Below are positions 43,063 through 51,578 of a stretch of DNA of 52,938 nt, in pieces. Source of the DNA: Candidatus Syntrophopropionicum ammoniitolerans (GTDB lineage: Bacteria > Bacillota > Desulfotomaculia > Desulfotomaculales > Pelotomaculaceae); the NCBI GenBank assembly GCA_013201395.1, contig JABMJD010000011.1:1-52938 (forward strand), in the 5' to 3' direction. The position numbers and the translations under genes were made by a program. The notes below the pieces were generated by a model. The model did not search any database. It saw only the letters and a program-made list of their open reading frames with translations, and was not told where the DNA came from. Numbering within the stretch: position 1 is the first letter of the stretch; each line of letters opens with the position of its first letter.

Positions 43063-43228
43063 TATAATAGAATATGGCTGGTGGAAAGCTCAAATATTAA
43101 CCGCAATAAAGGCGGTTTCTTTGATCTTTTCCCACCACGGGGCAGGGAATATAAATTTTACCACCAAAGTTTAATTTCTCTAATGAAAGGTGAATACCCT
43201 GCCGCTACCATTGGAAAGGAGGCAAAAT
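43063..43228 (+). promoter_or_regulatory. Promoter and structured leader of purL
   Basis: TATAAT at 43063-43068 (weak -35) is followed by a leader of about 150 nt. TGGTGGAAAG near 43079 can pair with CTTTTCCCACCA near 43125, enclosing the hairpin AACCGC/GCGGTT that is itself followed by TCTTTGATCTTTT. This suggests mutually constrained hairpins, as in attenuators. It does not match the guanine, PRPP or ZTP riboswitch consensus by eye. The perfect AAGGAGG of purL is at 43216-43222. The 320-base selA-purL gap holds nothing else I recognise. Confidence 0.4.
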
Positions 43229-46063
43229 ATGATCCAGGAAGTACGGGTAATGGTCCGGGACAGCATCCCGGACAGCAAGGGGGACGAAATCCTCTTTGAT
43301 ATCCATCAAGCCTTGGGTATTAACAGTGTGGAAAAAGTAAGAACGGCCAAGGTTTTTCGCTTTGAGGGCATTAGTGAAAATAATGCTCTTTTCCTGGCTG
43401 ATAAACTACTGGCCGAAGATATATTTCAGTCCTTCCGGGTGAACAGCACGATCATTGATGATGCTGACTTCACCGTCGAGGTTGCTTACAAACCCGGGGT
43501 GATGAACCCGGAGGCTGCCTCTTTGATGAAGTCAGCCTCTGATCTGGGTATAGATGGTTTAATCGCCGCCGACTCAGCCTGGGAATATGGCTTCTACGGG
43601 AAAAAGGTGACAGAGGCTGATATAGAACATATTGTTAACGGCTTGCTGGTTAATGCTACTGTACAGTATGTGGTCAAAGAAAGTCCCAAAACACTTATTA
43701 TACAGGGCAAACCCGGCCCTACGGAAATTATACCCATTGGCAGCATGAGCGATCAACAACTTATTGATTTAAGCAAGGACAAGCTCTTCTTAAACCTAGA
43801 AGAAATGAAGGTCATTCAAAGCTACTTTAGATCACTTGATAGGGATCCCACTGACTGTGAAATTGAAATCATTGCCCAAACCTGGTCGGAACACTGTGGG
43901 CACAAAACCTTTAAGGCCAAGCTGATTGTTGATGGGGAAGAAAAAAAGCCCCTACTGCAGAGGCTCAGTGACGCCACGAAGGAAAGTAAACACCCGCTGG
44001 TGCTGTCGGCTTTCGTTGACAACTCCGGTGTGATGGATTTTTATGATGGTATGGCTGTTTGCGGCAAGGTTGAAACCCATAACTCCCCATCAGCAATTGA
44101 ACCATATGGCGGGGCCATGACAGGCAGCGGTGGTGTTTTCCGTGATATTGCGGGTACCGGGCTCGGTGCGAAGGTAATTGCTTCCACAAATATGTTTTGT
44201 CTTGCGCCCCCTGGCTTGCCGGCTGATGAAATACCACCCGGATGCCTACACCCCCACTATCTTTTGCGGCGTGTTATTGCCGGGATTAGAGATTACGGCA
44301 ACCGCATGGGGGTACCCACAAACAACGGGTCTTTACATTTTCACCGGGATTATCGGGCCAAGCCCACTGTCATTGCCGGTGCTTATGGTATTCTACCCGC
44401 CGCCGGCTGCCAAAAAGGCCAGCCGAAAAAAGGCGACAGGGTAGTAGCCATGGGTGGGAGAACCGGCCGGGATGGTATCCATGGTGCTACCTTCTCCAGT
44501 GGCGAGATGACCGACCGTACCATAGATGTTAATGCCAGTGCTGTCCAGATTGGCCACCCAATTGAAGAAAAACGCATGTTTGATGCTATATTAGCTGCCG
44601 GGGATGAAGGCTTGATCCGGGCTATAACTGATTGCGGTGCCGGTGGATTTGCCTCAGCGGTAGGTGAAATGGGTGCGGAAACCGGGGTGCGCATAGCTCT
44701 TGATCTGGCACCTCTAAAATATCCAGGGCTTTCACCATGGGAAATACTACTCTCCGAAAGCCAGGAAAGAATGGTCCTGGCCGTAGCACCGGATCATGTT
44801 GAACGCCTACTGGAAATCTGCCGCAATTATAACGTTGAGGTCACTATCCTGGGCGAATTTACGGACGACGGCCATTTTACTGCTACCTATGGGGAGCAGC
44901 AGATAATGAATCTGGATATGGATTTTCTTCATGACGGTTTACCTCAACGAGTACTAAAGGCCGCCTGGAAGAATCCCCAGCTGTCCAGTTTTAAAACTAG
45001 TGAACCCGCAGATTGGCCTGGCCTGTATAAAAAAGTGATGAGGGATCTAGATATCTGCTCCAAGGAACCCATTGTCAAAATGTATGACCACGGGGTCCAG
45101 GGGACCAACGCCTTGCCGCCGTTTTCCGGTGTGCACCTGGACGGGCCAAATGACGCAGCTATTTTAACACCGATATTAGGCAGGCCCTACGGACTGGTAA
45201 TTTCCCATGGTCTTAACCCTATTTTAAATCGAATTGACCCCTATTATGGCAGCATTTGGGCAGCAACGGAGGCAGTTTCCAATGCTGTTGCCTGCGGTGC
45301 TAACCCAAATGAAATGGTCTTAATTGATAACTTCATCTGGCCCTTCCCCGATGAAGAACAGCTGGGTGCCCTGGACATGGCCATTGATGCTTGTGTTGAT
45401 TTCGTGCGAGCAACAGGTATGCCTTTCATATCCGGTAAAGATAGTCTTTCCAGCACCTACAGAAGCCAGGACGGCACGGTAATAAAAATCCCGCCTGTCC
45501 TTTGTGTTTCGGCATTCGGCCGCATCACTGACGTTACCAGGACCGTTTCCGCAGATTTTAAAAAGGCGGGGAACCATATTGTCCTTTTGGGTTACCGGGA
45601 CACGAAAGAAATGGCCGGCTCAACCTATAACCAAATCCATGGTACCCTGGGCAGCAACCTACCGAGGATCAATCTAGACAATTTAACATGTGTTTTAAAA
45701 ACGCTCTATCGCTCCATCAGTTTAGATCAACTGCAGGCTTGTCATGATCTTAGCGAGGGTGGTCTGGCTGCCGCACTGGCGGAAATGTGTTTTGGCGGTG
45801 ACTTAGGCGCTGTCATAAACATCCCCGATGATGAAAACCCGGTAAACTTTCTATTCAACGAAACAGCGGGCTGCTTCCTGGCTGAATTACCTGCCGGGTT
45901 GGAACCAATAGAGGTTTTTGGAAATATCCCATGTAGAATAATTGGTGTAACATCAACAGATAAAAAAATAACAGTAAAACACTCCGAGGGAAAATTATTT
46001 ACCCTGACACTAAATGAGTTAAAAACAGCCTGGCAGCAACCAATGAAGGAGGTTTTCCGTTGA
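43229..46063 (+). CDS. purL: Phosphoribosylformylglycinamidine synthase, PurS-PurL fusion
   Basis: 944 residues. Residues 1 to about 170 carry PurS-like sequence (VRVMVRDSIPDSKGDEILFDIHQALG), followed by a PurL core: AQTWSEHCGHKTFKAK, KVETHNSPSAIEPYGGAMTGSGG, ITDCGAGGFASAVGEMG and the second half with ISGKDSLSST and DLSEGGLAAALAEMC. With ATP and ammonia from PurQ it makes formylglycinamidine ribotide in purine synthesis. In many Gram-positives PurS is a separate protein of about 80 residues; here it is fused and PurQ is separate. ATG 43229 has a perfect AAGGAGG six bases upstream. Confidence 0.93.
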   Translation: MIQEVRVMVRDSIPDSKGDEILFDIHQALGINSVEKVRTAKVFRFEGISENNALFLADKLLAEDIFQSFRVNSTIIDDADFTVEVAYKPGVMNPEAASLMKSASDLGIDGLIAADSAWEYGFYGKKVTEADIEHIVNGLLVNATVQYVVKESPKTLIIQGKPGPTEIIPIGSMSDQQLIDLSKDKLFLNLEEMKVIQSYFRSLDRDPTDCEIEIIAQTWSEHCGHKTFKAKLIVDGEEKKPLLQRLSDATKESKHPLVLSAFVDNSGVMDFYDGMAVCGKVETHNSPSAIEPYGGAMTGSGGVFRDIAGTGLGAKVIASTNMFCLAPPGLPADEIPPGCLHPHYLLRRVIAGIRDYGNRMGVPTNNGSLHFHRDYRAKPTVIAGAYGILPAAGCQKGQPKKGDRVVAMGGRTGRDGIHGATFSSGEMTDRTIDVNASAVQIGHPIEEKRMFDAILAAGDEGLIRAITDCGAGGFASAVGEMGAETGVRIALDLAPLKYPGLSPWEILLSESQERMVLAVAPDHVERLLEICRNYNVEVTILGEFTDDGHFTATYGEQQIMNLDMDFLHDGLPQRVLKAAWKNPQLSSFKTSEPADWPGLYKKVMRDLDICSKEPIVKMYDHGVQGTNALPPFSGVHLDGPNDAAILTPILGRPYGLVISHGLNPILNRIDPYYGSIWAATEAVSNAVACGANPNEMVLIDNFIWPFPDEEQLGALDMAIDACVDFVRATGMPFISGKDSLSSTYRSQDGTVIKIPPVLCVSAFGRITDVTRTVSADFKKAGNHIVLLGYRDTKEMAGSTYNQIHGTLGSNLPRINLDNLTCVLKTLYRSISLDQLQACHDLSEGGLAAALAEMCFGGDLGAVINIPDDENPVNFLFNETAGCFLAELPAGLEPIEVFGNIPCRIIGVTSTDKKITVKHSEGKLFTLTLNELKTAWQQPMKEVFR

Positions 46064-46845
46064 TAAAAAAACCAGATGTTTGTATTTTAAGAGCTGATGG
46101 CATTAACTGTGATGAGGAAACCTTCCATGCCTTTGAAAGCGCCGGAGCTAAATGCACCATGGTGCATATTAACCAGCTGAGGCGCGGTGAAGAAAAGCTC
46201 TCCCGCTATCAGATTCTGGCTTTACCCGGTGGGTTCTCTTATGGTGACGATATCCATTCAGGTAAAATTCTGGCTGTAGAGTTAATTTATTTTTTAAAGG
46301 AACAGCTAACGGAGTTTGTTAACAATGGAAAGCTAATTATCGGCATCTGTAATGGTTTTCAGGTGTTGGTACGGACCGGTCTGCTGCCCTATCGCCGGCT
46401 TGGTGAAATCAAGACAACCCTGATGGACAATAGTAGTGGCCATTTTGAATGCCGCTGGGTAAACCTTTTGATTGAAAGCAGTCACTGTGTTTTCACCCGT
46501 GGTATGGCAGGAAGGGTTATGAGCGCCCAGGTTGCTAACAGCGGAGGCAAATTCTACACCTCGCCCGATATTTTACAGGATATTGAGAACAAGGGCCAGG
46601 TTGTGTTCCGCTATGCCGGGAATGATGGCCACCCCACGTTATCATATCCCGCCAACCCCAACGGCTCAATTAACGCCATAGCAGGGATATGCGACAGCAC
46701 AGGCCGCATCATGGGCCTGATGCCCCACCCTGAACGCTGTGTGAGCCAAACCCAGCATCCCAACTGGCGCAGGCTGGACAACAATATATCACAATGTTGT
46801 CGGGATATTTTTAAAAACGCTGTAGAATATGTACGGGAAGCGTAG
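46060..46845 (+). CDS. purQ: Phosphoribosylformylglycinamidine synthase glutaminase subunit
   Basis: 261 residues, class I glutamine amidotransferase. Nucleophile Cys97 in IIGICNGFQVL, GGFSYGDDIHSG near residue 58, and the His-Glu pair in LMPHPERCV. It supplies ammonia to PurL. The start TTG 46060 overlaps the purL stop as TTGA, so translation is coupled. The two genes form an operon apart from other pur genes. Confidence 0.94.
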   Translation: MIKKPDVCILRADGINCDEETFHAFESAGAKCTMVHINQLRRGEEKLSRYQILALPGGFSYGDDIHSGKILAVELIYFLKEQLTEFVNNGKLIIGICNGFQVLVRTGLLPYRRLGEIKTTLMDNSSGHFECRWVNLLIESSHCVFTRGMAGRVMSAQVANSGGKFYTSPDILQDIENKGQVVFRYAGNDGHPTLSYPANPNGSINAIAGICDSTGRIMGLMPHPERCVSQTQHPNWRRLDNNISQCCRDIFKNAVEYVREA

Positions 46846-46878
46846 ATATTTCTAAGAAACAAACAATGGGATTGACCC

Positions 46879-46910
46879 AGACCTGCCATACAAATTGGCA
46901 GGTCTTTTTA
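46879..46910 (+). terminator. Terminator of purLQ
   Basis: AGACCTGCC-ATACAAATT-GGCAGGTCT followed by TTTTTAT, 34 bases after purQ. Confidence 0.85.
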
Positions 46911-46991
46911 TGCCCGCCCCTTTATTTTAAAGCATAAATTGCGCTGCTTAAGAAAGAATATAGATAGCAAATTATTCGGGAGGAAATAAAT

Positions 46992-47657
46992 TTGAAAAGG
47001 TATCCAATAATTATGGTGATTATTCTATGTGCTTTGCTTTATACTTTATCATCTGCTCCCCCGGCAGCAGCTACCAGGATTGTACCTGAAAACCTGAGCA
47101 TAATTATTGATATGGACAACCTTACCCTGACACTCTTTAATAAAGGGGAATTCTATAAAAAATACCCCGTGGCCATGGGAAAATATCAGACCCCAACACC
47201 AGTAGGTAACTGGAAAATTATTTCCATGAGCAGTAACCCACCGTCTGTCATGGGTACCCGCTTTATGGGACTAAATATACCCTACGGTCAGTACGGGATT
47301 CACGGCACTAATAACCCACATAGCATTGGCAGTTTTGCCAGCCTGGGCTGTATTAGAATGTTTAACAGCGATGCTGAGGAAATATACCGCCTGGTAACTG
47401 GCGGTACTCCTGTGGTAATAGTTGGTACCCCTTTCGGTGCCCCGGGTGCCGGTCCATCACCACTAAGAATTGGTAATAGGGGACCTGATGTCCTGGAAAT
47501 ACAAAGAGCCTTAAAAAGATTGGGTTATCTCAAATGGACGCCGGATGGCTTTTGGGGCCAGGGTACGGAAAAAGCTGTAAAAGAATTTCGCCAGGACAGG
47601 GGCCTAACAGGCGCCAATATCATAGATGATGAAACATTTAAATTGCTGGGATTCTAA
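46992..47657 (+). CDS. L,D-transpeptidase (YkuD) with C-terminal peptidoglycan-binding domain
   Basis: 221 residues. A signal peptide (residues 1-27, IIMVIILCALLYTL), then a YkuD domain with the catalytic motif HGTNNPHSIG...SLGCIRM (His104, Cys120), then a PG_binding_1 domain from about residue 152 (GNRGPDVLEIQRALKRLGYL). It forms 3-3 cross-links in peptidoglycan outside the membrane; in spore formers relatives occur in the spore coat. TTG 46992 follows GGGAGG. Monocistronic. Confidence 0.93.
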   Translation: MKRYPIIMVIILCALLYTLSSAPPAAATRIVPENLSIIIDMDNLTLTLFNKGEFYKKYPVAMGKYQTPTPVGNWKIISMSSNPPSVMGTRFMGLNIPYGQYGIHGTNNPHSIGSFASLGCIRMFNSDAEEIYRLVTGGTPVVIVGTPFGAPGAGPSPLRIGNRGPDVLEIQRALKRLGYLKWTPDGFWGQGTEKAVKEFRQDRGLTGANIIDDETFKLLGF

Positions 47658-47687
47658 ATTCTCCACTTATGCATGTAACCACAAATA

Positions 47688-47712
47688 GCGGGCTAGAAAA
47701 GCCCGTTTCCAA
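47688..47712. terminator. Hairpin between convergent genes
   Basis: CGGGCT-AGAAA-AGCCCG followed by TTTCC on the plus strand, 31 bases after the transpeptidase gene. Confidence 0.55.
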
Positions 47713-47732
47713 TAAAAACAAAACCATGCCCC

Positions 47733-48509
47733 TTAAATTACCATACGTCTTTTAAAAATGCTATGGTTAACAAGATTTTTAATTACTTGTTCTAATATAT
47801 ATTTTTCCGCTACATCGGGAACCCCTAGTAAGACAGCTAAGGCGTTTTCAAGATAGGCAACTGAAAACTTTGCAGCAGCGTTATGCTCCATCAAACCATA
47901 CGCCATACCGATATTCATCCCCAAATGTTTCATTTTTTCCTGTTGTTCTACTGAAGCATTTGCAAGACGTGCACCCATTGCGGAGCAGCCGGCAAAAAGT
48001 TCTGCCGTTTCCTTGCGTACAACCTCGCGATAGGCCTCTGAGGCAAAATTATTCCCCTTTATTTTGTTCCTTAAAATACCCCCCTCATGGATCCGGCAAA
48101 CAATTTCAGCTATCGGACCCATAAAATTAATCATATCTGCATTATATAGGGACGAAAAACCCTTTCCATAAAGATAGTCACCTACAAGAATGGGAAATTG
48201 TGAACCGTCCCTGGGGTCGGAATCCCCCCGGATGTAATCGGTATCTTTTTCCGGTATAAATTTATGCACTATAGAAGCCAGATGTGTAAACTGGAAAATG
48301 CTCGCCAGGTACTGGGCCTTTTCACCTGTATAGCCATAAATACGTGCTGATAGTATTACCAGGGCCGGCCTGATTACCCGTTCACTATATGTTAATTCCA
48401 AATGAGCGTATCTACCAATATGGGCAGATTTTATATACATCTCCTTTTCTACAATATTATTCACGGTATGCAATTCTTTTTCTATAGGTTTTATAATTTC
48501 CCCCAGCAT
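47733..48509 (-). CDS. Polyprenyl synthetase homologue lacking both Asp-rich motifs
   Basis: 258 residues aligning by eye with trans-isoprenyl diphosphate synthases: YSERVIRPALVILSARIYG (usual GKRLRPAL), FQFTHLASIVHKF (usual H.ASL.HDD), ILVGDYLYGKGFSSLY, and RKETAELFAGCSAMGARLA. The first Asp motif DDxxD is replaced by HKFIPEKD and the second, expected after NIGMAYGLM, by EHNAAAK. It should therefore not catalyse chain elongation. It could be a non-catalytic partner subunit of the HepT-type enzyme or have a new role (inference). ATG 48509 follows GGAGGGG at eight bases; monocistronic. Confidence 0.8.
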   Translation of the reverse strand: MLGEIIKPIEKELHTVNNIVEKEMYIKSAHIGRYAHLELTYSERVIRPALVILSARIYGYTGEKAQYLASIFQFTHLASIVHKFIPEKDTDYIRGDSDPRDGSQFPILVGDYLYGKGFSSLYNADMINFMGPIAEIVCRIHEGGILRNKIKGNNFASEAYREVVRKETAELFAGCSAMGARLANASVEQQEKMKHLGMNIGMAYGLMEHNAAAKFSVAYLENALAVLLGVPDVAEKYILEQVIKNLVNHSIFKRRMVI

Positions 48510-48606
48510 AAAAAGCACCCCTCCACAGCAAAAAAACATAACAAATCATAGCGATTATATTCGGTATAATCCCTTTAAATCCTTCTGTTCAGTAACAGAT
48601 AACCGC

Positions 48607-48655
48607 CCTAAAAATTAATGAACCCTGCAACTAGTCATGTTGCAAGGCTCATTAA
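48607..48655 (-). terminator. Terminator of speD
   Basis: TTAATGAGCCTTGCAAC and GTTGCAGGGTTCATTAA pair with two mismatches around ATGACTA, then ATTTTTAG follows on the minus strand. Confidence 0.65.
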
Positions 48656-48689
48656 CCCGTTATTCGCTCGGTACTAATAAATATCCCCC

Positions 48690-49070
48690 CTAAATATTTA
48701 CGGCTTCCTTTAGAGTTGCCTGTGGGGTTACACCGCGCTTCAATTCCTTAGCTGTCATATGTTTAGCACTAAAACGATTGTTAAGATAATTGCATGCGTC
48801 CCAGGGATTAACCCTATCACCACAGGTAAAAACGTCTACTGCCGCATAACCAAGTTCCGGCCAGGTATGGATAGCCAGATGCGATTCCGATATAACAACC
48901 ACACCGCTGACCCCTTGAGGACTGAATTTGTGGAAAACACATTCCCTAACCTCAGCGCCTGCTTCCAGCGCAGCATTTACCATGATCTCCTCTACCTTTT
49001 TAATGTCGTTGAGAATGTTAAAGTCGCAACCACAAACCTCAGCCAATACATGGCGGCCCAAATGTTTCAT
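48690..49070 (-). CDS. speD: S-adenosylmethionine decarboxylase proenzyme
   Basis: 126 residues, the short prokaryotic AdoMetDC type. Self-cleavage occurs before Ser63 in [12 protein letters not shown], producing the pyruvoyl cofactor; [18 protein letters not shown] is the conserved C-terminal block. It provides decarboxylated SAM for spermidine synthesis. ATG 49070 follows GGGAGG. No speE is adjacent. Confidence 0.95.
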   Translation of the reverse strand: MKHLGRHVLAEVCGCDFNILNDIKKVEEIMVNAALEAGAEVRECVFHKFSPQGVSGVVVISESHLAIHTWPELGYAAVDVFTCGDRVNPWDACNYLNNRFSAKHMTAKELKRGVTPQATLKEAVNI

Positions 49071-49148
49071 TTATCTGCCTCCCTTATTAATACATTTTAA
49101 TCCTACAAGCCTCCAATACATTTCTGTGCGCTTTTTCAACCAAATTAA

Positions 49149-49176
49149 ATTTTAGCATATTATTCAATCTTGTCAA
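49149..49176 (-). promoter_or_regulatory. Promoter of speD
   Basis: Consensus TTGACA (49171-49176), a 16-base spacer and TAAAAT (49149-49154), about 80 bases before speD. The rest of the 350-base gap up to 49423 is A/T-rich and shows nothing I recognise beyond a weak hairpin at 49373-49404. Confidence 0.65.
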
Positions 49177-49372
49177 TAAATTTTTGAGGCTTATAGCCCT
49201 AATCTTCGTTTTCCCAGCATATTATGTATATTTGATTGAAAAACCCACATTTTGCGCCTTTCAGCTTGATAAACCTTGAACCAATCGGCCATATTCGATC
49301 CCTTACAGCATACGAATTGGCTATTATAGATGTGTCGTTTCTATTAAAAATTTTCAGATGCCATAAAATTGC

Positions 49373-49404
49373 AATAAGAAAACACCCCTAATAGGAAACA
49401 GGGG
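49373..49404 (-). terminator. Weak terminator after the ferredoxin operon
   Basis: AGCCCCT-GTTTCCTATT-AGGGGTG followed on the minus strand by TTTTCTTATT, 20 bases beyond the small ORF at 49424. Confidence 0.45.
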
Positions 49405-49423
49405 CTAAAGGCATGATCACATT

Positions 49424-49561
49424 TTATTTATTCTTGTTTTTTTTCTTTTCCAAAGCTACCCCCCCACGAAGATGAGCCATTCTGTTTTTAAACTCCTCTA
49501 TCTCCAAGGTAGGTAAAGGATTAGCGTTAATGTTTATTTTATCTTTTTCCTTCTCCGACAA
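49424..49561 (-). CDS. Small charged hypothetical protein downstream of ferredoxin (45 aa)
   Basis: 45 codons from TTG 49561 to TAA 49424. GGTGA lies four bases upstream. The product is highly charged (LSEKEKDKINI...TLEIEEFKNRMAHLRG) with a Lys/Asn tail and no hydrophobic segment. It begins 24 bases after the ferredoxin stop and is followed by a hairpin, which fits the second gene of a two-gene operon. I do not recognise the family. The frame is open upstream for only a few codons, so it is not a fragment of a larger gene. Confidence 0.5.
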   Translation of the reverse strand: MSEKEKDKININANPLPTLEIEEFKNRMAHLRGGVALEKKKNKNK

Positions 49562-49584
49562 ATCGTCACCGCCCAGGTTTTAAT

Positions 49585-49773
49585 TTATTCCTCACTAATG
49601 GCCTCGGTTGGACAACTTTCCAGCGCCTCTCTAGCCTCATCCTCAAGCTCTTCCGGCACCTCATCGACTATACTATGCGCCTTATCATCATCATTCCAAT
49701 CAAAGACCTCGGGACACACATCAATACACGCGCCGCAACTGATACACAATTCTTGATCAACCGTAACACGCAA
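49585..49773 (-). CDS. Ferredoxin, single [4Fe-4S]
   Basis: 62 residues with one cluster motif CISCGACIDVCPEVF and the distal ligand in SCPTEAI. The middle is strongly acidic (EVPEELEDEAREAL), typical of the small single-cluster ferredoxins of Clostridia and Thermotogae. A soluble one-electron carrier, possibly for the hydrogenase here. TTG 49773 follows GGGGTGA. Confidence 0.93.
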   Translation of the reverse strand: MRVTVDQELCISCGACIDVCPEVFDWNDDDKAHSIVDEVPEELEDEAREALESCPTEAISEE

Positions 49774-49960
49774 TGGCTATCACCCCTTTATATTTTTAAA
49801 ACAGTTTTAGTTTGGCTAAAGAAACACAAATTATGTAAGGCTAAAAAATTATTAACCACCCTTTTACGAGTGGTTAATGATTTTTACAAAAATACACAGA
49901 TCATGCTATACGGTGAAGTGGTTTCAGTGGTCTTATCTCTGCCGGTTTTCCCAATATATA

Positions 49961-49991
49961 AATTGCCCAGGTAACAAGTACCTGAGCAATT
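49961..49991 (-). terminator. Terminator of tRNA-Pro
   Basis: AATTGCTCAGGTA-CTTGT-TACCTGGGCAATT followed on the minus strand by TATATATTG, directly after the CCA end. Confidence 0.65.
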
Positions 49992-49992
49992 T

Positions 49993-50070
49993 TGGTCGGA
50001 GCGACTGGACTCGAACCAGCGGCCTCTACCACCCCAAGGTAGCGCTCTAGCCAAACTGAGCTACGCCCCG
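49993..50070 (-). tRNA. tRNA-Pro (anticodon GGG)
   Basis: A 78-base cloverleaf: acceptor CGGGGCG/CGCTCCG, anticodon stem CTACC/GGTAG with loop TTGGGGT giving anticodon GGG, T arm CTGGTTCGAGTCCAG, and encoded CCA. Confidence 0.95.
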
Positions 50071-50096
50071 ATAGATATGCAATGTATGCAACAAGA

Positions 50097-50125
50097 ATTT
50101 TAACTTTTTTTTATGTAAAAGTCAA
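50097..50125 (-). promoter_or_regulatory. Promoter of tRNA-Pro
   Basis: TTGACT (50120-50125), a 17-base spacer and TAAAAT (50097-50102), 27 bases upstream of the tRNA. Confidence 0.8.
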
Positions 50126-50283
50126 GAAAATAAAGGGGATCAAGGTTAGTTGGGTTAAACGGCCGGCCCATATTCTTATGGTTTTGAACAATATATGGAC
50201 AAACGGGATAATATTCGCTGGTTTTTAAAAATCCCCACGAGACAAACTAATAAAAATAAATATCCATTTAGGAAGGTGAAGTA

Positions 50284-50424
50284 ATGTTTACTAAAAACAA
50301 TTCCGGTTCTGATATGATAACCATATTATTAACATCGGCTTTTTTGACACTGCCATTTATTCACTACGCCAGGGATATTGCCCATTCTCTACGCATTATT
50401 GCTAAAAAAACATCTCCCCAATAA
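50284..50424 (+). CDS. Small hypothetical membrane protein (46 aa)
   Basis: 46 codons from ATG 50284, preceded by GGAAGGTGA at suitable spacing, to TAA 50424. After a polar start (FTKNNSGSD) comes a hydrophobic helix (ITILLTSAFLTLPFIHYA) and a basic tail (LRIIAKKTSPQ), so probably a single-pass membrane protein. Family not recognised. It lies alone on the plus strand between tRNA-Pro and the glycolipid cluster. Confidence 0.55.
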   Translation: MFTKNNSGSDMITILLTSAFLTLPFIHYARDIAHSLRIIAKKTSPQ

Positions 50425-50471
50425 AAGATTTGCTGTGAATATTCTAGATCTGGATGCCAGGGTTTGCCCTT

Positions 50472-51578
50472 TTAACTTATCCAGCGACCAATAACGAAAA
50501 GAACGGTAATCACTGAAAAAACTGAAATGGTAATGGTTGAAAAAACCTGGGTAAGCCTGTGTTTATGCAGTATATGGGCCAGGGTGATAAATCCTGGAAA
50601 TAAAACAATGATATACCTGGGCATACCCAGAGGAGTGCTGCCAACCACGGAAGAAAAAGGAATTAGAAAACCCAGCACCAGAAATATGAGCAAAGACTTG
50701 TCTTTGATATATTTAAAACTTCGTATAACCAGGAAGAGAAAGAGCATAGCCATGCCTGATTCAAAAAGACAATAAAATATACCACCGGTAAAAAATTTAG
50801 CCAGGTTTGTAAATTGCCCAGCACCCGGATAAGCAAAATGACGAAAGCCCCAGTATTCCCGATTCAAAGATGTGGAAAAAGCCAGGGGGTCCCCTGTTGC
50901 TTTCCATAAAATTGCCATAAATATCAATAATGAAGCCGGAATTATCAATAGTGTAGCCGATTTTTTAAGGTCGAATTTTCTACCGTTAGCCTCATAGAAA
51001 TAATAAAGGAGCGCAAAAAAGGTAACAACACCAATATTTCTCGTTAGTGTTGCCAGTGCACCAAACACTGCAGCTATAATAAACTTATCCTTTCTAGCAT
51101 AGTAAAAGGCACCAAGTGAAAAGGCCAGTAAAAGGGACTCCGAATAAATTGATGAGAAGAATATTGCTGTCGGGAAAAACAACAGGACGAAAACCGTAGT
51201 CATCGCAATATCCTCTTTGTAATCATCCTTCACTAATCGGTAAAGAAAAACGCAAGCCACAAATAGGGCTATGTTGGAAATCAAGAAACCAGAAATAACA
51301 TTGCTCTGTGTCAACAAAGTCAAAGCCCTAATCAAAAAAGGAAACATCGGGAAAAAAGGGGCGCTATCAAAATCATATCCCTGGCCGGCTATTCTTAAAA
51401 ACCACCCCGCGTCCCAGTGAATCAGTGAATCGAACAGGACGTGTGGGTGCATGTTGTCTGTTATCGCCGGGAGAAAAGGGTCAAGCACATCTCTCGTTAT
51501 GAACACCAAAAAAATAATTAGTAATTTATTTAAAAAATAAAGATAACCGACACGTTTGATATCTTCTGAAATGGTCAC
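50472..51578 (-). CDS. Gpi18/PIG-V-like mannosyltransferase family membrane protein
   Basis: 368 residues with about ten membrane helices. The luminal-loop motif HWDAGWFLRIAGQGYDF followed by APFFPMFPFLIRAL is that of PIG-V/Gpi18-like glycosyltransferases (GT-C fold), which use a polyprenyl-phosphate sugar donor at the outer face of the membrane. GTG 51578 is adjacent to the GtrA stop and uses its AGGGGG. With the GT2 and GtrA genes it forms a cluster for surface glycan or glycolipid modification; the acceptor is unknown. Confidence 0.85.
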   Translation of the reverse strand: MTISEDIKRVGYLYFLNKLLIIFLVFITRDVLDPFLPAITDNMHPHVLFDSLIHWDAGWFLRIAGQGYDFDSAPFFPMFPFLIRALTLLTQSNVISGFLISNIALFVACVFLYRLVKDDYKEDIAMTTVFVLLFFPTAIFFSSIYSESLLLAFSLGAFYYARKDKFIIAAVFGALATLTRNIGVVTFFALLYYFYEANGRKFDLKKSATLLIIPASLLIFMAILWKATGDPLAFSTSLNREYWGFRHFAYPGAGQFTNLAKFFTGGIFYCLFESGMAMLFLFLVIRSFKYIKDKSLLIFLVLGFLIPFSSVVGSTPLGMPRYIIVLFPGFITLAHILHKHRLTQVFSTITISVFSVITVLFVIGRWIS

